The notes under the pieces were generated by a model. The model saw only the letters and a program-made list of their open reading frames with translations, had not been told where the DNA came from and did not search any database. A program made the translations under genes and the position numbers. Of a stretch of 64,000 nt of DNA, positions 57,099 to 64,000 are shown in pieces. Origin of the DNA: Marinobacter sp. F4218 (GTDB lineage: Bacteria > Pseudomonadota > Gammaproteobacteria > Pseudomonadales > Oleiphilaceae); the NCBI RefSeq assembly GCF_019443085.1, contig NZ_JAHZIL010000003.1, positions 2,108,001 to 2,172,000 of the forward strand, in the 5' to 3' direction. The number at the start of each line of letters is the position of its first letter. Positions within the stretch are counted from its first letter, which is position 1.

Positions 57099-58055
57099 AT
57101 GTTTGGACAAACGCTCGCCGGCAACACAGTATTCAATGGCGCCCATCCGGAAGAGGTTTCCGGCTTTGTGAATGACCACATCGGGCATCACCGTCTGGAA
57201 CTGAAAGGCCAAAGCACGGCGGCGGCCAGCCTCAGTTTCCGCGAATTTGCCGGGTTCGGGCTTTCCCGGATCAGTTACGGCAATCAGGTCCGGGTGAAGA
57301 GTCCGGAGCTGGATTCGATCTACCATTTTCAGATCGTTACCCGGGGAGAATGCGTGTGGCATCAGTCCGGAGAGCGGCTTCGGCTTCGCACTGGCGAGGC
57401 GATGATGGTCAACCCCTATGAAAAGATTGACCTGGAGTATTCCGCGGATTGCGAAAAGCTGATCATCAAGGTGCCGGAGCCGGTTCTGGAATCGGCCCGG
57501 TCTGCACGACCGGTCAGGCATGGGGAAGAGAAGGTCCGATTTGAGCGGACGCCGGTGGATCTGAAGTTGTGTCCCACGTTGGCAAATATCCTGAGTGCGG
57601 TCTTCTGCGAGCTGGAGGAGGGCGGGGATGAAGAGGTCGGCCTGGTCTCCTTGCCGTATCGGGAAATCATCCTGAAGAAGCTGTTGAAGGTGTTTCCAAG
57701 CAACTGTGCCAGCGACGACGGTCAGCCGGCTTTTTCGCCCGCCGTGTGCCGGATGGTTCGCTACATCGACCAGAACCTTAAGCGCAACATTGATGTCGAG
57801 GAATTGTCCGCGATTTCCAACATGAGCGTCCGGTCCATCTACAACGCCTTCTCAAAGGGGTTTGCCACCACCCCGAAATGCTATGTCAAACAGCGGAAAC
57901 TGCAGCAGCTACGGGAGGACCTGCTGGCGGGCCAGTGCCGTAACGTAACGGAAGTTGCCCTGGATTACGGTTTCAGCCATCTCGGGCGGTTCTCGTCCGA
58001 TTACCGGAAAATGTTCGGGGAGCTGCCTTCGGAGACCCTGCGCATGGCCGGTTAA
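57099..58055 (+). CDS. AraC-family regulator with AraC-binding-like N-domain
   Basis: A 318-residue regulator with an AraC_binding_2-type sensor domain (about 30-180) and a C-terminal pair of helix-turn-helices (DVEELSAISNMSVRSIYNAFS; VTEVALDYGFSHLGRFSSDYRKMFG). Members of this class often activate aromatic or alkane catabolism. Start ATG 57099 is taken; an AT-rich promoter-like stretch lies at 57040-57090. Its stop overlaps that of the convergent IclR gene by four bases. With the porin and Liv genes it suggests a catabolic locus. Confidence 0.82.
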   Translation: MFGQTLAGNTVFNGAHPEEVSGFVNDHIGHHRLELKGQSTAAASLSFREFAGFGLSRISYGNQVRVKSPELDSIYHFQIVTRGECVWHQSGERLRLRTGEAMMVNPYEKIDLEYSADCEKLIIKVPEPVLESARSARPVRHGEEKVRFERTPVDLKLCPTLANILSAVFCELEEGGDEEVGLVSLPYREIILKKLLKVFPSNCASDDGQPAFSPAVCRMVRYIDQNLKRNIDVEELSAISNMSVRSIYNAFSKGFATTPKCYVKQRKLQQLREDLLAGQCRNVTEVALDYGFSHLGRFSSDYRKMFGELPSETLRMAG

Positions 58056-58861
58056 TTCCCGCCCTGCTCGGTTTTCTGGTGCCCGCAGATCTGCCGGGTG
58101 ACCTTGCTGGCGCAGTTTCTGACCTGCTCGAACAGTTCCGAACCTTCGCTGATGTCGGTGTCCCGCTCAAGGCCGAGCAGGGTAATGACGGTGACGATGG
58201 AGCCGTTGAGGTCGTGAACCGGCATGCTCAGTACGTTGATCTCTGGCAGGTAATCACTGAAAAACGCGCAGTAGCCAGCTTTCCTGATGGCTTCGAGGTG
58301 GGCCCCAAGCTGTTCCCGCGGGATGTCCTTGCCCTTGTGCTTCGGCAGCGTCGCCGACTGCTTGTAGAACCGGTCGATGATCTGTCGCCGGCGTTCGTCC
58401 GGGAGGCTGGCCAGATAGATCCGGCCGGCGGCGGAATTCAGGGGCGACAGTTCTGCGCCCAGACGCACGTTGACCGAGATCGGCTGACTCGAGTCCAGCC
58501 ACTTGATGATCAGCGGCCCGGATCCATTCCAGACCGTGACCGATACGGTCTTGTCGGTGTCCTCGTTGAGCTGGTCCACGGCCTCGTAGGACAGCTGGAT
58601 CGGATTGATCCGGCGCAGTGCTGAAATGCCGAGGGTCAGGCTGGAGTTTCCGAGCGTGTACTGGGTCTGGTTGACCTGATTGATGTAGCCTTCGCGCAAC
58701 AGACTGACCAGGTATTTGTGGGCCCGGCTGGGTGAGAGATCCAGAGCGCCGGACAGCTCCTTCAGTGTCGGTGGTCGGGGCGCACTGGCAATGTAATTCA
58801 GGATGTGCAGACCAATCTCGAGAGATCCTATTCCCTGCCGCTTGGGGCTTTCATCTGTCAT
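58052..58861 (-). CDS. IclR-family transcriptional regulator
   Basis: A 269-residue regulator. N-terminal winged helix (LKELSGALDLSPSRAHKYLV) and a C-terminal GAF-like IclR ligand domain with SPLNSAAGRIYLASLPDERR and YCAFFSDYLPEINVLSMPV. ATG 58861 is chosen; upstream in-frame codons would extend into the porin-side spacer. It lies downstream of the porin gene on the same strand (117 bp) and may control the porin and liv operon in response to the transported compound. Confidence 0.83.
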   Translation of the reverse strand: MTDESPKRQGIGSLEIGLHILNYIASAPRPPTLKELSGALDLSPSRAHKYLVSLLREGYINQVNQTQYTLGNSSLTLGISALRRINPIQLSYEAVDQLNEDTDKTVSVTVWNGSGPLIIKWLDSSQPISVNVRLGAELSPLNSAAGRIYLASLPDERRRQIIDRFYKQSATLPKHKGKDIPREQLGAHLEAIRKAGYCAFFSDYLPEINVLSMPVHDLNGSIVTVITLLGLERDTDISEGSELFEQVRNCASKVTRQICGHQKTEQGGN

Positions 58862-58978
58862 GTAGGCGGTCGCTATGAAGTGTTTGATCGTTCCGGACGC
58901 GGATCGGACACAGGTGCCGGGAAGACGGTCGGCGCCTGTGTCCGCGTGCGGTAAGGGTACCAATTCTGAGTGCTCAGT

Positions 58979-59977
58979 TCAGAACGAGTATTTCGCCATT
59001 ACCTCAACCTGCTGACCTTCGGGGATGAGTGGGCCGAAGGCCAGATTGTACTTGCGCCACTCTACCCCAACTTCCAGCTCCGGAATAATGTTATGGATCA
59101 GGTTGACGCGAGGTGACTCGTAGTCGGTGTCCGCCTGATCATCCACCTCAACCATGGTGTACGCCACATTGGCGCGCCACTGGTCGTTGAAGACGAACCG
59201 GAAGCCAGCGTTGAACCCGGTCTGGCTGACCGCATCACCATTCTCCACATCGGTGGCCAGGGAACCGCCGACACCGACGCCGGTAAAGGCGCCCAGTCCG
59301 TCACCATGGTGGGCGTTCAGGGTCAGGCTGTGGCGCCCCAGTTTGATCTCGGAACCGATGGCGCCGCCGCCGACAAAATCGCCGTTGGCCACTTCCCGGC
59401 CGCTGGCGGTCAGGATCAGCCGGTGGCCGCCGTCGAAGTTCAGGTTGTAGTTGATGGCCAGGTCGGGCACGTCCGCGTCGTTGTTGACGGGATCCTGGGC
59501 CGTGATCCGGAAGCCGCTGAACTGGTAGCTGGCCAGGGTGGTGCGGAAGTTAAGACCACCCAGCGTACCGCGAGGCCCGCCCAGGAAATCCAGGTAATCG
59601 TTGTAGGCGACGGCCCAGAACTGGCCGGTCCAGGTCTGGCCGACGGTGGCATCGTCCACCTTGATAAAGGCGTGGCGCAGTCTGAGGTCGTTGTTCTCGC
59701 CCGGATAGAGCCCACCGTAAAAATCGCCCTCCACAAACCCCACGATGGTGTGGCCCTGTTTCTGGGTGACGGTCTTGAGGTTGATGCGGCTCTGGTTGGC
59801 GCGACCGAAGAAACGGGATTCACCCTGTTCGGGGTCCTCGTAAATGCCTTCCGCTTTCAGGTAGCCACCGATGCTGACGCTGGTGTCGTTGTAGGTGCCG
59901 AGATCAAAGGCGTAGGTTGGCGTTGCGCTGAAGGTTGAGGCAACCGCCAGCGCCATGAGTGATTTCTGATAGTTCAT
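58979..59977 (-). CDS. DcaP-like outer-membrane porin
   Basis: A 332-residue outer-membrane protein with a signal peptide (cleavage after TYA). The N-terminal barrel has SVSIGGYLKAEGIY, an RANQSRINLKTVTQ segment, GFVEGDFYGG and RHAFIKVDDATVGQTWTGQF, the DcaP pattern, and it ends in Phe. DcaP of Acinetobacter takes up dicarboxylates. It sits 95 bp after livF in the same direction, so it may be the outer-membrane entry for the Liv substrate. Confidence 0.8.
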   Translation of the reverse strand: MNYQKSLMALAVASTFSATPTYAFDLGTYNDTSVSIGGYLKAEGIYEDPEQGESRFFGRANQSRINLKTVTQKQGHTIVGFVEGDFYGGLYPGENNDLRLRHAFIKVDDATVGQTWTGQFWAVAYNDYLDFLGGPRGTLGGLNFRTTLASYQFSGFRITAQDPVNNDADVPDLAINYNLNFDGGHRLILTASGREVANGDFVGGGAIGSEIKLGRHSLTLNAHHGDGLGAFTGVGVGGSLATDVENGDAVSQTGFNAGFRFVFNDQWRANVAYTMVEVDDQADTDYESPRVNLIHNIIPELEVGVEWRKYNLAFGPLIPEGQQVEVMAKYSF

Positions 59978-60072
59978 TTGCCTTCTCCTTGTTGTTTGGC
60001 AAGTGAACTATCGGTGATTCAGTGAGGCTCAAATATCCCGAAAATGAACATCGTTATCCGTATTTTGTACAT

Positions 60073-60786
60073 TTAGACGCTGAGCGCGGTTTCGACCTCT
60101 TCCAGGTTCCGGTCCAGCTCTTCGGAGCTGCCGTCAAAGTGAACCTTTCCTTTAACAACAACGACATGACGGTCGCAGAGCTTTTTCAGGGCCTTGATGT
60201 TCTTGTCGACGATCAGGGTCGAAATGCCGGATTCCCGGATGGTGGCGATGACGTTCCAGATGTCCTGGCGGATCAGTGGGGCCAGGCCCTCGGTGGCCTC
60301 GTCCAGAATCATCAGCCGGGGGTTGGTCACCAGGGCACGACCGATCGCCAGCATCTGTTGCTCGCCCCCCGACAGCTCCGTGCCCAGGTTCGCTAACCGT
60401 TCCTGGAGGCGGGGAAAGGTCGCCATGACCCGGTCGAAGTCCCAGCCGGATTTGCCGTTGCTGTCCGGGCGGGCGGCCATCTGCAGGTGTTCTTTGACCG
60501 TCAGGTTATGGAACATGCCCCGGCCTTCCGGGACATAGGCTATGTCCCGGCGCATCCGTTTCCATGTGGGCAGATGGCTGATGTCCTGGCCGTCGAAAAC
60601 AACCTGGCCGCTGCGTGGCCCGACGATGCCCAGAATTGATTTCAGGGTAGTGGTCTTGCCCATGCCATTGCGCCCCATCAGGCTCATGGATTGCCCTTTA
60701 TCAAGCCGGAACGACAGGTCGTGCAGGATGTGGCTGCGACCGTAGAGCGTGTTGAGGTTCTTCACTTCCAGAAGGCTGTTGGTCAT
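60073..60786 (-). CDS. livF: LivF-like ABC transporter ATPase
   Basis: A 237-residue branched-chain-type ATPase: Walker A GRNGMGKTTTLK, signature ELSGGEQQMLAIGR, Walker B LMILDEATEGLAP. It overlaps livG by ATGA. Liv-type systems near AraC/IclR regulators and DcaP porins often carry aromatic or other organic acids rather than amino acids; the substrate is open. Confidence 0.88.
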   Translation of the reverse strand: MTNSLLEVKNLNTLYGRSHILHDLSFRLDKGQSMSLMGRNGMGKTTTLKSILGIVGPRSGQVVFDGQDISHLPTWKRMRRDIAYVPEGRGMFHNLTVKEHLQMAARPDSNGKSGWDFDRVMATFPRLQERLANLGTELSGGEQQMLAIGRALVTNPRLMILDEATEGLAPLIRQDIWNVIATIRESGISTLIVDKNIKALKKLCDRHVVVVKGKVHFDGSSEELDRNLEEVETALSV

Positions 60787-61550
60787 GCCGCTTCCTCCTC
60801 CTCTTCCTTACCGAGATAGGCCTCTTTTACCTGGGGCTCGTTGCGCACCTGGTCCACCGTGCCGGTGATCAGATGGGTGCCGTTGTCGAGCACGGTCAGC
60901 TGGTCGGACAGTTCGAAAATGGCGTCCATATCGTGTTCAACCAGCACAATGCTGTAGGTCTTCTTGAGTTCGTTCAGCAGCTCGATAATGCGCAGGGATT
61001 CCTCGTGGCCCATGCCCGCCATGGGCTCGTCCAGCAACAGGATGCACGGATCGGTTGCCAGCACCATCGCGAGTTCGAGTTGTCGCTGTTCTCCGTAGGA
61101 GATTTCAGCGGCAATCGTGTGGATGCGGCGATCAAGGCCCACCTGGCAGAGTGCCTTTTCCGCGGCTTCCCGGACCAATTTGTTGGCATGGCGCGAGGCA
61201 AACAGGTTGAAACTGCCGGTGAAACGGCGCTGGGCTGCGACCGCACAGTTTTCCAGACAGGTAACCTCGGCATAGATATTGGTTTTCTGGAAGCTGCGGC
61301 CGATGCCCCGACGCACGAACTTCCAGGGTTTCATGCCGTCGATCCGTTCACCTTTGTGAAAAATGCAGCCACTTGTAGGATTCAGGGTCCCACACAGCAT
61401 GTTCAGCAAGGTGCTTTTGCCGGCCCCGTTGGGGCCCACCACGCCGTGCAGTTCCCGGTCCCGGAACTGCAACGAGATGTTATCGAGTGCCTTGATGCCG
61501 CCCCAGTGTTTGCTGAGGGATTCGGTTTCCAGAATGATGTCGTTGGCCAT
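60783..61550 (-). CDS. livG: LivG-like ABC transporter ATPase
   Basis: A 255-residue ATPase with Walker A GPNGAGKSTLLNML, signature EISYGEQRQLELAM (the SYGEQR variant normal for LivG) and Walker B ILLLDEPMAGM. It pairs with LivF beneath the two permeases. Two bases separate it from livM. Confidence 0.88.
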   Translation of the reverse strand: MANDIILETESLSKHWGGIKALDNISLQFRDRELHGVVGPNGAGKSTLLNMLCGTLNPTSGCIFHKGERIDGMKPWKFVRRGIGRSFQKTNIYAEVTCLENCAVAAQRRFTGSFNLFASRHANKLVREAAEKALCQVGLDRRIHTIAAEISYGEQRQLELAMVLATDPCILLLDEPMAGMGHEESLRIIELLNELKKTYSIVLVEHDMDAIFELSDQLTVLDNGTHLITGTVDQVRNEPQVKEAYLGKEEEEEAA

Positions 61551-61552
61551 GA

Positions 61553-62509
61553 TTATTTCTCCAGCAGTTTTTCAAGATAACCGGCCAGGCCTTTGCGCAG
61601 GAGCAGGACCATGAGGATGATGGCGCCGCCCATAAGCAGCATCCAGTCCTCGCTCATGTGCTCGAAGACATATTGCAGACCCTCGTAGGTGAGGGTGCCG
61701 AGAATGGCCCCGTAAATGGTTCCGAGGCCGCCGAGGATGGACATCACCAGGGCGGTACCGGACATTTCCCAGGTCATGAATTGCGGATTCACGTAGCCGT
61801 ACTGCAGGGCAAACAGCAGACCGGCGTAAGCCGCGAGAGTGCTGCCGATGACGTAGCTGATCAGGCGGAACGCAAAGATGTTGTAGCCAAGGGCCTCGGT
61901 ACGCTCCGGGTTCAGTCGGCTGGCTTCCACGATGCGGCCAAAGCGCGAACGCAGGATGATCTTGATGGCCAGCAACGTCACCAGGACGGCCAGCAGCGCC
62001 AGGTAATAGAAGTGCGAGGGGTTGTCCAGGTTCAGGAAGCTCAGGCCAAAAATGCTGGTCTCCGGCTTCATGAAAATGAACAGGCCGTCGTTGCCGCCGA
62101 ACTCCAGGGAGTCGAAGAAGAAGTAGTAGGCCATCTGCGATATGGCCAGGGTAATCATGATGAAGTAGATACCGGAGGTCCGCAGGACTACAACCCCAAC
62201 GATCAGCGCAATCAGTGCACTGATTGCCATGATATAGATGGCGTAGGTCCAGAAATTGACGGCTTCGTACTCCGGCGTGAGGATCACGAACAGATAGCCG
62301 CCCAGTCCATAGAACAGAGCATGCCCCAGGGTAACCAGGCCTACCCGTCCCACCAGGAAATCCAGCGACATGACAAACACCGCCAGGATCAGGACGGTGG
62401 TGGCTTTCCCCACGAAGAAGGAGTTGTCCTCCAGGAACAGGGGAATGCACAGGGCGACGACAAAGAAGATCGCCAGGAAGATGCGCTCGGTGCGTTTCTC
62501 GAAAATCAT
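61553..62509 (-). CDS. livM: LivM-like ABC transporter permease
   Basis: A 318-residue permease with about nine helices and the LivM hallmarks LVTLGHALFYGLGGYLF and TLAAYAGLLFALQYGYVNP. It forms the membrane channel with LivH. Thirteen bases after the livH stop. Confidence 0.88.
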   Translation of the reverse strand: MIFEKRTERIFLAIFFVVALCIPLFLEDNSFFVGKATTVLILAVFVMSLDFLVGRVGLVTLGHALFYGLGGYLFVILTPEYEAVNFWTYAIYIMAISALIALIVGVVVLRTSGIYFIMITLAISQMAYYFFFDSLEFGGNDGLFIFMKPETSIFGLSFLNLDNPSHFYYLALLAVLVTLLAIKIILRSRFGRIVEASRLNPERTEALGYNIFAFRLISYVIGSTLAAYAGLLFALQYGYVNPQFMTWEMSGTALVMSILGGLGTIYGAILGTLTYEGLQYVFEHMSEDWMLLMGGAIILMVLLLRKGLAGYLEKLLEK

Positions 62510-62522
62510 ATTCGGCTCCCGC

Positions 62523-63386
62523 TTACTTGGCGAACAGGCCCTGGGGCTTCACCAGCAGCACCAGGATCATGAAGATGTAGATGATCATGTTGGACAGGGT
62601 GGGCATCAGCACCGTGGCGAAGGTGCTGATAATGCCGACCATCAGGGCCCCCACGAAAGCGCCCTTGATGGAGCCCATGCCACCGATCACCACCACCACG
62701 AAGCAGGTGATCAGCACGCTCTCGCCCATGCCGGGAACGATGGAACGCATGGGGGCGGCGATAATTCCCGAAACGGCGGCCAGCATGACGCCGATGGCAA
62801 ACACAATGGTGTAAAGGCTTTTGATGTTGACGCCCAGGGCTTCCACCATCTCCCGGTTGGATTCACCGGCTCGGATCAGCATGCCGAGGCGGGTTTTGCT
62901 CACGACAAAGTAAAGCGCGACGGCAATGGCAATGCAGATCAGGGCCGCGAAGATGCGGTATACCGGATAACTGGAGTTGTCGGTGAAGGGGACCGAGCCG
63001 CTCAGGGCCTCGGGCACGGCAACGCCGTATGGGTCGTTGCCCCAGAGAATGCTCTGCAGCGAGTTGAAGACGAAGATCATGCCGATGGTCAGCAGTACCT
63101 GATCCAGATGATTGCGGTTGTAGAGCCGCTGGATCAATAGCCTTTCGATCAATATGCCCAGGCCGAGCGCGATGGCCGCCGAGAGAAGGGCGGATGCGGT
63201 AAAGCTGCCGGTCACGGCGACGAAATACCACACCAGGTACGCGCCCACCATGTACATGGAACCATGGGCCAGGTTGAGGATCCCCATCACGCCGAAGACC
63301 AGGGTCAGGCCGGAGGCGATCAGAAACAGGAGCAACCCGTACTGGATACCATTAATGAGTTGCACGAAGAAAAGTTCGGTAGACAT
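62523..63386 (-). CDS. livH: LivH-like ABC transporter permease
   Basis: A 287-residue permease, eight or so helices, with NGIQYGLLLFLIASGLTLVFG and GILNLAHGSMYMVGAYL, the LivH start pattern. ATG 63386 is used; TTG 63398 is unlikely. It follows livK after a spacer holding a hairpin and a run of nine G, which may lower its expression relative to the binding protein. Confidence 0.88.
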   Translation of the reverse strand: MSTELFFVQLINGIQYGLLLFLIASGLTLVFGVMGILNLAHGSMYMVGAYLVWYFVAVTGSFTASALLSAAIALGLGILIERLLIQRLYNRNHLDQVLLTIGMIFVFNSLQSILWGNDPYGVAVPEALSGSVPFTDNSSYPVYRIFAALICIAIAVALYFVVSKTRLGMLIRAGESNREMVEALGVNIKSLYTIVFAIGVMLAAVSGIIAAPMRSIVPGMGESVLITCFVVVVIGGMGSIKGAFVGALMVGIISTFATVLMPTLSNMIIYIFMILVLLVKPQGLFAK

Positions 63387-63439
63387 AGCGATACCCAACG
63401 GTTTTACGGATAAGTCAGTTCAGGGGGGGGGCAGGGAAG

Positions 63440-63459
63440 CTCCCGGCGGCTGCCGGGAG
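63440..63459 (-). terminator. Intra-operon hairpin between livK and livH
   Basis: An 8-bp perfect stem CTCCCGGC/GCCGGGAG with a 4-base loop, just after the livK stop. Such stems often stabilise the upstream binding-protein message and attenuate the transporter genes. Confidence 0.5.
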
Positions 63460-63475
63460 TCATTGGGACCCTTGC

Positions 63476-64000
63476 TCAGATCTTGCAGCCCCGGGCCGGA
63501 TCTTCCAGCGCCTGGGCGGCGACGGTCTGCACTACGTTCACACCATCTTTCACTTCCCGCAGGTAGATGTTCTGGATTGGGTTGTGGGCCCTGGAGAAGG
63601 TGAATGCACCTCTCGGGCTGTCGATGGTGAGTTTCTCCATGGTGCTGATCACGGCCTGCTTGTCGGATATATCGCCTTCCAGCTGGTCGATGGTGTCGGC
63701 GATGGCCTGGCCGGCGTCATAGCCCTGGACGGCGTAGATGTCCGGGTAGTGGCCGTATTCGGTGTTGAAGGCTTCACGGAATTCGTGGTTCTCGGGAATG
63801 TCGAGCTGCTCCGCGTAGTGCAGGCCCGTCATGATGCCCTCGGCGGCAGGGCCCTGGGCCTCCAGGGTGCCTTCGGTCAGGAAGCCGGAACCCAGCAGCG
63901 GGATCTTGCCGCGCAGGCCCATGGCGTCGTAATCCTTGGCGAACTTGATGGCTCCACCGCCGGCGAAGAAGGTGAACACGGCGTCGGGTTGCTCGTCGGC
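63476..64000 (-). CDS. livK: LivK-like periplasmic substrate-binding protein (5' end outside window)
   Basis: The 3' end of a binding-protein gene: 174 residues in frame to the window edge. It shows the type 1 periplasmic fold with VFTFFAGGGAIKFAKDY, YAVQGYDAGQAIADTI and SPRGAFTFSRAHNPIQNIYLRE, the last being the usual C-terminal signature of Liv/urea/benzoate binding proteins. It binds the substrate for livHMGF. The specific ligand cannot be read from this part. Confidence 0.85.
   Translation of the reverse strand, partial: ADEQPDAVFTFFAGGGAIKFAKDYDAMGLRGKIPLLGSGFLTEGTLEAQGPAAEGIMTGLHYAEQLDIPENHEFREAFNTEYGHYPDIYAVQGYDAGQAIADTIDQLEGDISDKQAVISTMEKLTIDSPRGAFTFSRAHNPIQNIYLREVKDGVNVVQTVAAQALEDPARGCKI

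Overview
The window is a high-GC gammaproteobacterial chromosome segment, most likely Marinobacter or a close marine relative. This is inferred from the gene repertoire: an N-type ATPase operon, c-di-GMP enzymes, two RND pumps, an Anbu proteasome cluster, a DcaP-type porin with a Liv transporter, and CRY-DASH. No rRNA, tRNA, CRISPR array, phage or transposase gene was seen. Most genes lie in tight operons with ATGA, GTGA or TGATG junctions.

Layout 1-25 kb. A 3' fragment of a 3-methyladenine DNA glycosylase, cobS and a SYLF lipoprotein-like gene come first. An envelope block follows on the minus strand: PmrA/PmrB-like two-component system, GT2 glycosyltransferase, TVP38/DedA protein and ArnT-like GT39. 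Divergent from it is a four-gene plus-strand operon: T_hemolysin-family protein, acyl-AMP ligase joined in frame to a haem-oxygenase-like diiron oxidase, SDR and TPR protein. Three direct-repeat boxes fitting the PmrA consensus tie both transcription units to the same regulator. Next are a PAS-GAF-GGDEF cyclase, a persulfide dioxygenase-SulP pair, a CbiM-like membrane protein, a PAS-PAS-GGDEF-EAL protein, a RegBA-like redox two-component system and an OprC-type copper receptor. From about 22.9 to 25.1 kb lies an AT-richer patch with a dead copy of the regB 5' end, a second repeat pair, a PsiE-like gene and unrecognised small membrane proteins.

Layout 25-49 kb. The nine-gene N-ATPase operon (atpDCQRBEFAG) is followed by an RND adaptor-pump pair, a reverse-strand potassium channel gene, a second RND pair, and an AttEFGH-like set (ABC ATPase, FtsX-like permease, AttH/CrtC-type lipoprotein). 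On the minus strand is the Anbu cluster: circularly permuted ATP-grasp, alpha-E protein, transglutaminase and Anbu peptidase, which are thought to make and process a peptide or peptide tag.

Layout 49-64 kb. An ammonium transporter has a textbook sigma-54 promoter with two NtrC sites but no adjacent glnK. Then come a YkvA protein, a DTW tRNA-modification enzyme, a DUF6231-like protein, CRY-DASH, glutathione-dependent formaldehyde dehydrogenase and an ExbB/MotA plus OmpA/MotB-like pair. The last block is a catabolic uptake set: AraC and IclR regulators, DcaP-like porin and livFGMHK, cut by the window end inside livK.
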